From Zygnema cylindricum (lineage: Eukaryota; Streptophyta; Zygnematophyceae; Zygnematales; Zygnemataceae): a stretch of 62,000 nt of DNA. The stretch lies in NCBI GenBank assembly GCA_037447655.1, contig JBBHKE010001422.1, forward strand, positions 1 through 62,000, read 5' to 3'. Shown one piece after another: positions 11,469-22,759 of the stretch. Positions within the stretch are counted from its first letter, which is position 1, and each line of letters starts with the position of its first letter. The notes below the pieces were generated by a model. The model saw nothing but the letters and a program-made list of their open reading frames with translations. It made no database searches and was not told the DNA's origin. The position numbers and the translations under genes are program-made.

Positions 11469-12475
11469 TGCAATTATGTGTCCTCCATTGGCCTACAGAA
11501 TTTAGGAAGCCTATAGGTAGTTTTAGACTAACCCCCTTTCAACTAGGACCATTGATACCCGAGCATGCAAACAGACAATCTAACTACACCCTTCTGCAGT
11601 ATAGACTCCCCTGATACGACAGCAAAAAGAATCACTGAAAACGCCTAACCAGGAGATTAGTTATGAAGTGGCAAAAATGCCAATATTTATATAAGATTGT
11701 TGGGAGAGAGGCGGCTACCTCCTAAATTCCCTAAGTCGTAAACCCCTCTCACAACCCGTATCTATTGAGGTACAAACCAATCAAAAGACTGTACAGTACA
11801 AAAAAGGACTATGGCTGATGTCCTTTTATGTACGGCATGTTTACGACAAGGCCATGGAGTGGACGTTTGTCTCCTCCAAGCTTATCCTCATGCTCTCTAG
11901 GATTCCCAATTCCCAATGCTATCTTGCCTCGTGGCGCCAGGTCATGTCACGCCCGAAAACCGCCAAAGTGACCATTCCGAGATATCCTCAATGATGCTAG
12001 CCGTCGGATCCAAACCGGCTTTTAACAATAGTTGTTGAAAGTAATGTTTGGTACATTTGTTTCGTGCAAAATCAGACTCGTACTAAATTTTAACTAGGCT
12101 CCTTGTTCTACATCCGAAATTTCGTTAATCGGATTAAAGTCCTTTAACACTGTTTAAATACAATTCAAACCCTATGTAGTCTAACGAACTCTTATGACTG
12201 ACCGGTAAGAGCTTACGGCTACGCCTCTCACTGCCTGTCAGAGGTTCGAGTACTGTCGGACTTAACCTTTTGTTAAGAGTGACTTATGTCACTCTTTAGT
12301 CCTGCTTATGGAACTGAGGCAGCCATGGCTCCACCACCCTCTCTTTCCTTCAGTGACTACAACAAGTATAAGGGCTAGAGAGAGGAGGTGGAGGCAGGCT
12401 GCCTACGCTTTCCCTTTTAATTTTATTTATTAATTCAAACCTAGAAAATACCCTTTATATATAGTGATTTCAACA
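11469..12475 (-). repeat. 3' LTR of the copia element
   Basis: On the plus strand it starts TGCAATTATGTG and ends GATTTCAACA. It is 1,007 bp and aligns throughout with 17065-19291 apart from the insert there. A tRNA-like block with a Pol III B-box-like sequence (GGTTCGAGTAC) lies at 12243-12253. Confidence 0.9.
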
Positions 12476-12492
12476 CTCCCCTTATTTTTTTG
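12476..12492 (-). other. Polypurine tract
   Basis: The minus strand reads AAATAAGGGGAG directly before the LTR start TGTTGAAATC, the usual copia arrangement for plus-strand priming. Confidence 0.75.
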
Positions 12493-12759
12493 TCTAATTT
12501 CAATTTCTCTTTTAATCCACACTTATCTCTAGAGTACTTTAACTTTGGAGAGGGCACAGGTTTTGTCATCATATCAACCACCATTTCCTTATCATCATTA
12601 TACACAAGATTCACAATTTTGTTTTCAACCTTTTCCCTCTTAAAACTTAATCTTAAGTCTATTCGTTTAGCCTTGAAATGATGTTATGGATTAGCTGCAA
12701 TTGCAATGGTCATGTTTATCACAAAACACTTCATGCGCTCCCTCTTTCATATACCCCAA

Positions 12760-13122
12760 TTATTGCAATAAAGACTTGACCCACAAAACCTCTTTCACAG
12801 CAGAACAAGAGGCCATGTACTCAACCTCTATAGTGGATTGAGCAACCACCTTTTGTTGCTTGCTTCTCCAACAACAAGCACCTTCCCCCACATACAACAC
12901 ATACCAAGAAATGTATCTTCTCATAAGTGCATCCCCATAATTGGCATCACTCGAAGTGGTGATGCTAGTTTGCTCCCCTCTCAAATGTAACCATAAATCC
13001 TTTGTTTCCACCAGATATCTCATGACTCTCTTGGCTGCCTCCCAGTCTCTCTTCCTAGGATCATTAAGAATCTTACCGAGGACTCCAACTGCCGCTGCTA
13101 TGTCCAGTCTGGTAGAGTTCAT
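12760..13122 (-). pseudogene. Copia RNase H fragment
   Basis: A 120-residue frame that begins inside the RT-connection segment (RLDIAAAVGVLGKIL) and holds the RNase H core: SSDANYGDA with its Asp, then WRSKQQKVVAQST and VEYMA with the catalytic Glu. RNase H removes the RNA strand during reverse transcription. It is cut off from the RT by a duplicated segment upstream. Confidence 0.88.
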
Positions 13123-13341
13123 AAAGTAGATTAAGCTTCTTACAACCTGCCTTTACGGAATAAACTTCATGAACTCTCTTTCTTCACGACTCATCTCTCT
13201 TCCTAGGATCATTAAGAATCTTACCGAGGACTCCAACTGCCGCTGCTATGTCGAGTCTGGTAGAGTTCATAAAGTAGATTAAGCTTCTTACAACCTGCCT
13301 TTACGGAATAAACTTCATTAACTCTCTTTCTTCTGGACTCA
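13046..13341. repeat. 148-bp tandem duplication within pol
   Basis: The segment starting TCTCTCTTCCTAGG at 13046 is repeated from 13194 with few changes. It is a post-insertion duplication that disrupts the RT-RNase H junction. Confidence 0.9.
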
Positions 13342-13351
13342 TCTGATCATC

Positions 13352-14035
13352 TCAAATTACCACTCCTGTTTCTACACTCACATCACTTACTTTCTTCAAG
13401 TCCATGGGAGTGGTACAACTGTTTGCCTTTTCCATATGGAATTTCTCAAGCATATTTCCTATTGCTTCTTTATGAGGAAGTCTGATAATTCTTTCCCCCT
13501 TGTCTCTTTCCATTTGAATTCCAAAAATGTATTTCGCCTCCTCTAAATCCTTCATGTCAAATCTGCTTCTAAGATCTTTCTTTAGTTTGGTGATCTTTTC
13601 CTTAGACTTACATAACACCAACAAATCATCCACATAAATTGCAATGAAAATGACACCATTCTCATCCTCAAACATATGAATAAAATGGTCAGAACTAATT
13701 CGGATATATCCTAGACTAGTGAGAAACTCATCTAGTTTCTTATTCCACTGTCTAGGAGCCTGCTTCAGTCCATATAAGAACTTTATGAGTTTGCTCTCCT
13801 CACCTTCCTCTACAAACCCCTCTCGTTGCCGCATGAAGATTTCTTCCTCTAGCTCTCCATTGAGGAAGGCGGTGTTAATATCCATATGGTGTATTTCCAT
13901 GTCTTCCGCTACCGCTAGACTGAGGACAATCCTTACTGATGGGAACCGAACCACGGGAGCAAAAGTCTCCTCATAATCTATCCCGTTTTTTTGGGGTGAA
14001 CCCCTTTGCCACAAATCGAGCCTTATATCTTTCAA
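13352..14035 (-). pseudogene. Copia reverse transcriptase fragment
   Basis: RT motifs appear in order: DYEETFAPVVRF, MDINTAFLNGELEEEIFM, LYGLKQAPRQWN, IYVDDLLVLC (the catalytic YVDD box) and the DMKDLEEAKYIFGIQ segment. The active-site aspartates are intact. The N-terminal ERYKARFVAKGF block is found in another frame just upstream (about 14000-14040), so a frameshift at the T7 run 13985-13991 splits the domain. The ATG of the open frame is not a biological start. Confidence 0.92.
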
Positions 14036-14195
14036 TGGTATTATCTGGGTTCAGTTTCAGTTTAAACACCCATATGCACCGAATCGGTTTTCTGCCCAAA
14101 GGAGAGTCCACCAGCTCCTAAGTTTTTGCTACCATGATGGAGGCCATCTCATCATTTATGGCTCTTTCCATATGTCTTTCTCCAGACTGTCCATT

Positions 14196-14323
14196 GCCTC
14201 CGAGTATGACTGAGGCTCATCTGGGTGAGACAGCTTAGTTACCTTATGAGCGGCCTATTGCCTCCGAGTATGAGTGAGGCTCATCAGAGTGGGACAGCTT
14301 AGTTACCTTATGAGCGACCTGTT
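14196..14323. repeat. 64-bp tandem duplication within pol
   Basis: GCCTCCGAGTATGA at 14196 recurs at 14260 with the following 50 bp nearly identical. Confidence 0.88.
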
Positions 14324-14549
14324 TTTCGTGTAGTCTTTTGCTGCTTCTTCGTCCTCCTTCAAAGTGCGAAGTTGGAATGGAGGGAAGTCTCGGGTTCCTT
14401 TTCACTATCTCATCGGCTCCTTTATCCATGGAAATGGGTTTCGACACCTCCTCTTCTATCTCGTCGGAGTGTATAGAGATATGGGGTGATTTTGGTATAT
14501 CTCCCCCATCTTGGGTCTCCCATGAATTTGCAATCACTTTTTCACTCAT
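14244..14549 (-). pseudogene. Integrase-RT linker of copia pol
   Basis: A polar 101-residue frame with GGRRSSKRLHEK and ending DEPHSYSEAIGRS, the 'EP.sy.EA' block that precedes RT in copia polyproteins. It overlaps the 64-bp duplication, so it is rearranged. Confidence 0.65.
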
Positions 14550-14792
14550 GTCTCTTCCAGGAAGGTCCGAGTTCTCCTCACTCTCGGACTCAAAAGTGAT
14601 TCATATCTTTTTGGTATATTTGAAAGGATCGAACGACTTCCCTTCGTCCATAAAAACTATGTGCTTTCCCAAGATGATATATTGTTTTGCTAAGTCATAG
14701 ACATATCCCTTGATCTCCTCAACATATCCCACTAAGCATCCAGGTTTTCCGTTAGCATCCAGTTTCCAATTTTTCCTATCAGTATCAAGGCT

Positions 14793-15146
14793 CTAAACTT
14801 GACTACCGAATATCTTTAGATGAGAAATACCTGGTTTCCTTCCAACCCATCTCTCATAAGGTGTCATTCCTTTCACGGCTAAGGTAAGGACTCCATTCAT
14901 AAGGTAGTTAGCACAGATCATGGCTTCTGCCCAAAACGTTTTTCCTATCTTCTTGTCAACCAACATACTACATAAGCTATCTCTTAGAGTCCGGTTCAAA
15001 CTCTCTGCTATCCCATTTTCTTTTGGATTATACGGTACAGTTTTCTGATGCTGAACTCCCTCATCCCTTAAGTATTCCTCAAACTGGTTAGAGGTATATT
15101 CTCCCCCATCATCACTTCTTATTCTTTTAATGGGGGTTCTGTGCAA
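14793..15146 (-). pseudogene. Copia integrase core fragment
   Basis: Shows the second half of the DDE core: RSDDGGEYTSNQFEEYL (catalytic Asp) and NPKENGIAESLNRTLRDSL (catalytic Glu in AES), then FWAEAMICANYLMN and TPYERWVGRKP. The first catalytic Asp would lie in the broken stretch 15150-15420. The integrase inserts the cDNA and produces the 5-bp target duplication seen here. Confidence 0.9.
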
Positions 15147-15422
15147 CTTCTCACTCTAGGCTTTATATTCTTTGAAGTAAGTTGGTGTTTCAGACTTTGA
15201 TTTGAGGAAGTAGACTCTAAAGTATCTAGACCATTCATCAATAATTGTCATCATAAACCTCTTACCTCATACGCAAGGTACTTTTGCTGGTCCTCATATA
15301 TCTGTGTGGATCAGATCTAGTACTTTCTCACCTATATATCTAGCAGTTTTGTTAAAGGGGAGTCTGTGAGCCTTACCTTGGGCACATCCACTACAATCCT
15401 CCACGATTTCATTATCCCCAAA

Positions 15423-15665
15423 CTAGATGCCTTCTACTACACCAAGCCTCTTCATTTCCCTCAGCTTATCAAAATGCACATGCTCCAACCGCTTATGCCA
15501 AATAATCAAGTTTCGAACACCAACATAGTAAGTACTATTCTTTCCATTACTCAGGTTAAGCCTAAACATTCTTTGGCTACCCTTATTTGTTGTTAAGTAG
15601 ACTTCATCCCCATACTTAGCTGTAAAGACTCCCTTTTTAGTGAAGGTATCAAATTTCCTTATCAT
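15423..15665 (-). pseudogene. Copia gag-pre-integrase domain
   Basis: Contains WHKRLEHVHFDKLREM, the HHCC zinc-binding start of copia integrase (usually WH.RLGH.). The frame ends after GVVEGI at a stop. The downstream CxxC half is not in the same frame. Confidence 0.8.
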
Positions 15666-15708
15666 CTAATACAAAGGTAGAGACAAGATTTTTACTTAGC
15701 TAAGGTTT

Positions 15709-16195
15709 CTAGAGTACATCTGAGAAAGTGAATATAGAAGTCTTACCCTCCATTAAGACTTTCATATCTACCGAGCCCACTAGATCAGGAGTAGCTACTC
15801 TCCTATCCCCATACTCTATCTCTACAGTAAATATTGTTTTTAGCTTGGTAAAGAGGTGTCGATCATGACACATGCATGGATGCACCTGAGTCGATGATTC
15901 GTCCATCCTGTGGAGCCTCCCAAATGGCTCCAAGGGCACACTTCTGTTTCCGAAGGATCTTCTTCTCCTCCAGTTTCTCATCTAGAAGGAGCTCCCCATC
16001 ATCCTCCTCACAAGACTCGTCCTCCTTGGTCTCTCTTTTCACTTGTGTGACCACATGTGCCTTCTTCTTCCCTCCGGAAGAACCCCCGCTACGATTCTCA
16101 TGGAGCCTGAGCTCCGCCAGCATGGTACACTCCCCTATGAACTGTCCCGGCTTTTTGCAAAAATGACAAAGACCCTTTGGGGGCTTTGGTTCCAA
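15709..16195 (-). pseudogene. Copia nucleocapsid zinc knuckle and protease
   Basis: One frame (16195-15863) holds CHFCKKPGQFIGEC, a CCHC knuckle whose His is replaced by Phe/Ile, then a charged segment and the protease motif IIDSGASMHVS. The protease continues in a second frame (to 15709: KLKTIFTVEIEYGDRR, VLMEGKTSIFTFSDVL), so there is a frameshift near 15870. The lost knuckle His suggests relaxed constraint. Confidence 0.85.
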
Positions 16196-16331
16196 ACTGA
16201 TCTCTTTCTCTTTTAAGGCTGCTGTACGGCTTCCTCGGATTTTTCCCCCACCGGTCCATTCTGGCAGCTAGAGCTTGAATACTTTTTCCTCCTCTCCGAA
16301 TCTCAATAGTGTTCTCCTACACAAGTATCAT

Positions 16332-16910
16332 TCAGACCACTGTATTCCACTTCCAAGTACTGTCATCCATTTCCTTCACTCGATACACTATGTTCTCAAA
16401 CTTATCAGGCAACTTCATGATAAGGGTGTTGACTTTCATCTTCATTGTACCGGTCCACCCGGCACTCTCTACCTCTATATACAAACAAGAGAGATCATTA
16501 CAATAGTCTAATATCTTCCTCCGTTTGTAAGTATACTCCCCTAACCTTTGCTCGACCAACTGGAGCTCCTAAATGATATTAGCTCTATAGATATCCACTA
16601 ACGTCTCCCACAACTCCTCGGCCTTGAGAATGTGAAGATGGGAGGTTGCCAAAGCTTGAGTAAGGTGCCTAGGAATGAAATGCGTGGTAGCCATGTTTGT
16701 GTATTCCCACGTTTGAATACCGTTTTCCTCGGTCTTTACGGCCGCCGCTCCAGGTGTCGTGGCGATTGGAGTGAGAGGTGTCTCCTTCCTTTTCCCTTTT
16801 TTGGACACGCTATTGTCGCCATCGTCTGCCTCCTCCGTTAAGGCAGATGTTGCTGCAAAAAACCTTACTCCACTAAACCCTGGTGGGATTCCATGAGATG
16901 GACGTTTCAC
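16332..16910 (-). pseudogene. Copia gag fragment
   Basis: Two frames (16910-16569 and 16559-16332), separated by a stop, match the copia gag region: LTQALATSHLHILKAEELWE, then TYKRRKILDYCNDL and LIMKLPDKFENIVYRV. It encodes the capsid-like shell protein of the element. Confidence 0.75.
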
Positions 16911-16990
16911 TTGTCCACTAACAATACCCCTGTATCATTTTTCACACAGAGCCTCTGTCATCGTGGCTTCCCAATAAATAAAACGAGATC

Positions 16991-17064
16991 CCTGAAGATG
17001 GGCACCCTAGAGGATGGGCCGATAACCTGCAAAGATGGGCACCCTAGAGGATGGGACGATAACC
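16991..17064 (-). other. Duplicated primer-binding site (half-tRNA-iMet type)
   Basis: Directly after the LTR the minus strand reads GGTTATCGTCCCATCC, and 37 bp further in, GGTTATCGGCCCATCC. Both resemble GGTTATGGGCCCACC, the complement of the initiator tRNA-Met anticodon stem-loop. A 37-bp unit containing this site and the LTR-edge TGCAA is tandemly duplicated. Confidence 0.65.
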
Positions 17065-19291
17065 TGCAATTCTGTGTCCCCCATTGGGCTACAGAATTCA
17101 CGAAGTCAATAGCTAGTTTTTGACTTACCCCATTCAACTAAGACCACTACTATCCAAGCAGGCAAACAGACAATATGACTGCGCTCTTGTGCAGTCTAGA
17201 CTCCCTTGAGTCCGCACCAAAAAGATTCACTGAAAACGCCCAACCAGGCGATTAGTTATGAAGTGGCAAAGATGCCAATATATATACAAGCTTGTTGGGA
17301 AAGTGGCAGTTACCTCGTAAATTCCCTAAGTCCTAAACCCCTCTCACAACCCCTATCTACTGAGGTACGAACTAATCAAAAGACTGTACAGTACAGAAAG
17401 GTACTATGGCTGATGTCCTTTTTGTACGGCCTGTGCACGATAAGGCCATGGAGTGGACGTGTGTCTCCTCCGAACTTGTCCTCATGCTCTTCGGGATTCC
17501 CACTTCTCAATGCTATCTTGCCACGTGGTGTCATGCCGTATCGTATCGGTTGCTAGCACGCACGATATGTGGCACGCTAGCACGATATGTGGCACGCGCG
17601 CACGGTATTTGACGCGCGTGCACGGTATTTTGCATGCACGTACGATTTCTTACACGCACGCTTAGTTTGTTTCGCGATATTGTCAATTTATCTATTTGGG
17701 ACATGTACGCGATTCCCGTGCACCTTTCGTTTGAACGTTTACTAATTTCATGCGACATGTTTCGTTTTGTGCGTAGGTACATGATTTTGGAGTATTGATG
17801 CGAAGTATCGTTTGGTGATGAAGCGTGATTTCCAAGAGTACTATCGACGCTTCGATACCCTTCATTCATTTAAGTCGCGAACCCATGTAGGTTCGCGCAT
17901 ACATGTAGTTAGGGAGGTTTTTTGCCCTCGGACGGTAGATTTTGTTAGACGTACGGCAAAGGATGTTGGCCGGTTATTGGCCAACATCTTAAGTAGTTTC
18001 ATTCATTTAAATTAGGCTAGACGTAGGCTAGTTTCGCGCTAGGCTTAGCTTAGCTCCTACTTAGGCTAGTTCTCAGACGTAGAGAATGTAACTTTTGGAC
18101 AAGAATTTTCTCTTGGCGGCAGAGCTTTCTTTTGCTCTCTCTCACGCCGATTGCTCATGCTTTCTATTTGTTATTGCTAGCTAGCGATAGAGGCTTGATA
18201 GGTTACGAATATTTGCCCTTGTATTTTTGCCCATGTTTTTAATCCACACGGCCTAAGGCCACATCCGGAAGGTTTCCCTCCAAACTTGGTCTTTGGGTAG
18301 AAGGGTGGAATTGGAGATCGTGGGGGAGCACATATGGATCTTGCTGTGCCTTCTTTGTCAGCGTGACGGTTTGGTTGTGTGTGTGTGTCTTGTTTGTATT
18401 TCGGTTGGCTTAGAAGGAGTGCATTTTTGATCGGATTTGGATTTTCCCTTGTTCCGGTTGGAATATTTCCTGCTTTGTTGTCATAACAAGATATATCTTG
18501 TAGGGAATGTGATAAAGACCAGAGAGCCTAGTGGCTACCACTCGGCTTTACATAAATTATAGGGGTCACTTCACGCTAGGGGAGTATTCTTCCCTTTTTC
18601 TCCTTTGGTTTTTTTCACCTTTATTCTTTGGCATGATGTATATACATTTTTTCCTTCTCATTCATTTTTTGTTTGTATATATGGTTGTGAGCATGACTTG
18701 GCTGGTTAGGATGCATAGGTTACCTTGCTTCTCACTTATGCACGACAGTGGCGCCAGGTCATGTCACGTCGAAAACCGCCAAAGTGGCCATTCCGAGATC
18801 TCGGCGATGATGCGAGCCGTCGGATCCAAACCGGCTTTTAACAATAGCCGTTGAAACTAATGTCTGGTACATTTGTTTCGTGCAGACTCAGACTCGCACT
18901 AATTTTTAACTAGGCTCCTTGTTCTACATCCGTAATTCTGTTAATCGGATTAAATTCCTTTAACAATGTTTAAATACAATTCAAACCCAATGTAGTCTAA
19001 CGAACTCCTACGACCGACCGGTTAGAGCTAATGGCCACGCCTCGCTCTGCTGGTCGGAGGTTCGAGTCTTGCCGGACTCGACCTTTTGTTGAGAGTGACT
19101 TATGTCTCTCTTTAGTCCTGCCTATGGAGCTGAGGTTGCCATGGCTCCACCACCCTCTCTTTCCTTCAATGACTACAACAAGTACGGCGGCTAGAGAGAG
19201 GAGGTGGAGGCATGCTGCCTACGCTTTTCCTTATAAATATATTTATTAATTCACACCTAGAAAATACCCCCTAAATCTTGTGATTTCAACA
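17065..19291 (-). repeat. 5' LTR of the copia element, with insertion
   Basis: Plus-strand ends are TGCAATTCTGTG and TTTCAACA. It is 2,227 bp because of the insert at 17529-18747. Without the insert it is the same length as the left LTR. The tRNA-like block with GGTTCGAGTCT is at 19059-19069. Confidence 0.88.
17529..18747. mobile_element. Nested LTR-like insert (probable solo LTR)
   Basis: A 1,219-bp insert relative to the left LTR starts TGTCATGCCG and ends GCACGACA (TG..CA with short inverted ends). It is flanked by GTGG at 17525-17528 and 18748-18751. It contains no coding domain. Near the left end, CACGATATGTGGCACG-type units are repeated. The structure fits a solo LTR from a different family, although a 4-bp duplication is minimal evidence. 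Confidence 0.6.
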
Positions 19292-19381
19292 ACTATATTA
19301 CATTACCGTACATTACTTCTCTATATGCGTAAAATTTAAAAGTCACTGGAACTTCAAAGAGTGTTAACTGTTCACAATATA

Positions 19382-19568
19382 CACTGTGTATCTCTATGAG
19401 TGTTAATATTTTTTTCGTCCCTTCAAACATCTTTTCTCCTTACACATTTTTCCGATTTTAATTTGAGATCGCTGTTTGGAAGCTAAAAACCTTACCTTTA
19501 CAAGTGTGTACGGAGAAAAGATATTTTACGAGACTAAAAATCACCAACACTAATAGCGATTCACGACG
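19382..19568. mobile_element. Short TA-type MITE, second copy
   Basis: Bounded by TA at 19380-19381 and 19569-19570. Its right end, CTAATAGCGATTCACGACG, and interior match the copy at 9781-9995. Confidence 0.6.
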
Positions 19569-19570
19569 TA

Positions 19571-20394
19571 CTTTACTGTGCGCACTGCACAAGCATATCG
19601 CCAATATCGTGATATCGATGTATTTGTGACTACTGGCTTACCAATATATCGAATATTGAAACTGCTAAAAAAATACATATCGATTATCGGCAAACCCGTT
19701 CGGTAGGAGGCAGTTTTGTACATAAACTGACGTGAAGCGTACGGATCGGATTTTGTTGGCAATCGGACGGCAAAGGTCGCAATCGGGTGCCCGAATCCGT
19801 ACGCTATCCGTACGTGACCGCCTACGTTGGATCCGGAACGGATTCGGGTGCCAAATATTGGGAGCCGGCCGGATTCGACCGAGTGATTAAAAAAAAAAAA
19901 TTGCATTCGGCCAGGTGATTCAAAAACAGAAAAAATAAAATTCGGGTACGGCCGGGTTCGAGTACACATCTATCAGACGGACCACGATGTTAACTTCGGC
20001 AAAAAAATCCACGTGTGGTGAAAATCGCACTCTCGATTTTCTTTTACGATATTTTGCAAATTGCCTATTGTGGATCACCAATTCCGTACTTAGACATTTT
20101 TCTTTTCATTTTAATGTACTGTATTTTAGAGTGTTGTGTATCAATAAGGTTTTGCCGATAGCAAAAATGTCCTATTTTTTGGCATACCGATAATCGATAT
20201 ATTAGCACGATATATTGGTTCCAGTGTAAGAGGTCCCAAAAGTCAAAATTTTCGATACCCAAATCCAACAAATTTTTTTCTTTCAAAATTTGAACACCCG
20301 AAACCTTACCATGTTATGTCACGCTCCTGAATTGTTACCAGGTACGCGATACGAGTTTACTAAAAAAAAAGTTAACTGAAATTCGATTCCACAT
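19571..20394. other. hAT-MITE-related fragments, no gene
   Basis: ATATCG-rich pieces at about 19592-19700 and 20130-20225 (GTGTTGTGTATCAATAAGG, CCGATAATCGATATATT) resemble the ends and subterminal parts of the hAT MITEs elsewhere in the window, but no full element can be drawn. Confidence 0.4.
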
Positions 20395-21396
20395 TGATGC
20401 AATCACTAGATTTAGGGGAGGTATTTTCTAGGTCTTAATTAAAATAAAAAGAAAAAGAGAAAGCACAGGCAGCCTGCCTCCACCTTCTCTCTCTCTAGCC
20501 CCCATACTTGTTGTAGTCACTAAAGGAGAGAGAGGGCGGTGGAGCCATGGCTGCCTTAGCTCCATAGGCAGGGCTTAAGAGTGACCTAAGTCACTCTCAA
20601 CCAAAAAGGTTGAGTTCGGCAGGACTCGAACCTCCGACTAGTAGGGCGAGGCATAGCCGTCAAACCCTTACCAGTCTTACGTAGTAGTCCGTTAGGATAC
20701 ATAGGGTTCGATAGCTATTTAAACAATAGATAGACAACTAATCCGATTAAACGGAATTACAAATAGAATACATAGAAACTAGTTGGGAAATTAAGTGCGC
20801 ACGAAACAAATGTACCAGACATTTCTTTTGAACGGCTAGGAATTAAAGCCGACTTAGATCCGACGGCTCACATCATCGCCGAGATCCTGGAATGGCCGCT
20901 TTCGCGGTTTACGGATGTAACATAACCTGGCGACACATGGCAATATGTCATTGGGAAGTTGGAATCCCGAGGAGGGTGAGGACAAGTCCGGAGGAGACAG
21001 GCGTCCACTCCATGGCCTTGTCGTACACAGGCCGTACAGAAAGTACATCGGCCAAAGTACTTTTCTATACTATACAGTCTTTTGATTCGTCCCGTACTTC
21101 AGTAGATAAGGGTTGTGAGAGGGTTTGGGACTTAGTGGATTGAGGAGGTAGCCGCCTCTCCCCCAACAAGCTTGTATAAATATTGGCATCTTCGCCGCTT
21201 GATAATTAATCGCCTGGTAAGGTGTTTTCAGTGATTCTTTTTGTTGTGGACTCAGGGGAGTCGAGACTGCACAGGGGTGCAGTCAGGTTATCTATTTAAC
21301 TGCTAGGGTAGCAGTTGCTCTCGTTGAAAGTGGGTTAGTCAAAAACTACCTAGAGGTTTCCTCATTCTTGGTCCAAATGGATGACACAGAATTGCA
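20395..21396 (+). repeat. Solo copia LTR, opposite orientation
   Basis: About 1 kb that aligns, reversed, with the 11469 and 17065 LTRs, from GATTTAGGGGAGGTATTTTC to ACACAGAATTGCA. No internal region follows, so it is a solo LTR. No clear target duplication is seen, so one end may be eroded. It carries a perfect B-box consensus, GGTTCGAGTCC, on the minus strand at 20632-20622. Confidence 0.8.
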
Positions 21397-21774
21397 ACTC
21401 TAATTTGGATGTACATGTGATAGTCTATGTTCACATATTCGATGCTTTAACATGTGAGAACAAGTTCTATTAATTTTCCTTCAACTTTATGACTTAGAAT
21501 AAAATATGATTACGCTTTTCCGTGGCGACACACTCTAATTCCCCAGTTGACGCCTTTTATCTGACACTTATTTTGTACGATCGTGCGAATTAAGGAGGAA
21601 TTTTATCACGGACTAACACATTTTGTACATTGCATTTTTTAAAAACAATCGAAATTAGAGTAACTAACGCTAATTTAACAATGCATACTGTCTGTGTTCA
21701 CATATTTGACGCTTGAACATGAGAGAACAAGGTCTCTCAATTTTGTTTCGTCTTTATGACTTGAATCAAATCTG

Positions 21775-22181
21775 TAGTGTTTCGTATCGGGTAAGATCAT
21801 TTCGCGATAATTTTGATATTCGATACATCAAATATCAATCAGTCAGAGGCCTAGATATGGTATGAAAAATCGTACAAAAAAGGTACAAAAATAATACGCC
21901 CCCCCCCCCCCCCCCCTCCCCCCCCCCCCCCGAAGGGCGCGCCACGGGGGGTGGGTGGGGGGGGGGCTTTGAAATTATTTTGACCTAGCGTCCACTTCGA
22001 TGTATCGCGGTAGCAAGATTTTTTTTTTTTTAAGAAACTTAGATATATCGGCGATACGACATATGGGCGATATATCGCGATAATTTGAAAATTGATATTT
22101 CTAAACGATATATCGATTATCGGGTACCCAAAATTCGTTTCATAATGAAAATGAGCATGGGGCCCTCGATACCCAACACCA
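21775..22181. mobile_element. Short hAT-type MITE
   Basis: Starts TAGTGTTTCGTATCGGGTAA and ends CGATACCCAACACCA, flanked by CAAATCTG/CAAATGTG (8 bp, one mismatch). The interior is rich in TATCG. Confidence 0.65.
21899..21966. repeat. Poly-C tract facing a poly-G tract
   Basis: About 32 C with one T (21899-21931), then a 14-nt spacer with GGGCGCGCC, then a G-rich run to 21966. The tracts are complementary and could form a hairpin, G-quadruplex or i-motif. Confidence 0.9.
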
Positions 22182-22759
22182 CAAATGTGAGTACGCTAAA
22201 CCATGGCAACGCACTCAATTTCCCCTGTCAATTATTATCTCTGACACTTATTTTGTACGTTTATACAAAATTAAGAGCATAATTAGTATGGAATAACATA
22301 TTGTACATTGCACGTTTTAAAGAAAGTCGAAATTATAGTAACTTCCATTAGGCATTTCAGTAATTGTACAAAACAATTAACACAATAACGATTGTTTTAT
22401 AACTATAATAGCGATTCACGGTGTACTCTCTACCCTTTTTTTGAAATCCTTTGTACATTGTATCCATACGTGTTTTCTGTACAAAAAGTATACGCATTTT
22501 ATTGAAGATTCTAAATCCAGAAAAAATAACGAAATCCGTACGAATTAGACATCTATCATCTATGCCTAAAATCATAGATGTCCTTTGCACATAACACGCA
22601 CGGATTAAACCAACGATAAGTACGTACAGTGCGTATCAAAAGATTTCATAATTTTTAAAATTCGTACCTTATTTTGACTATCAAAATTCAAAAAATTTAA
22701 ATATTCAATACTCTAAAAAATTGAAAAGTTATACAAACTAGCAGGGAGCGGCGGAAATT

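Larger units (their letters stand above)
11469..19291 (-). mobile_element. Decayed Ty1/copia LTR retrotransposon
   Basis: A complete but inactive element on the minus strand. The flanking 5-bp target duplication ACTAT is exact at 11464-11468 and 19292-19296. The LTRs read CA..TG inward on each side. Order on the minus strand: right (5') LTR, primer-binding site, gag, zinc knuckle, protease, integrase, reverse transcriptase, RNase H, polypurine tract, left (3') LTR. Integrase before RT is diagnostic of copia. Stops, frameshifts and two tandem duplications break the polyprotein. After removing the 1,219-bp insert from the right LTR both LTRs are about 1 kb, but they differ at many bases, so the insertion is old. 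Confidence 0.92.
21397..22423. mobile_element. Eroded TA-type MITE hosting a hAT MITE
   Basis: The right end, AATAGCGATTCACGGTG, is followed by TA (22424-22425). The left end is lost at the solo LTR. Blocks TATGTTCACATATTCGATGC (21427) and TGTGTTCACATATTTGACGC (21693) show an internal duplication. The same blocks occur near 33410-33690. Confidence 0.5.

Noticed and set aside
12188-12275. Functional tRNA gene
   Set aside because: No acceptor stem or normal anticodon arm could be drawn. It is treated as a tRNA-like block of the LTR.
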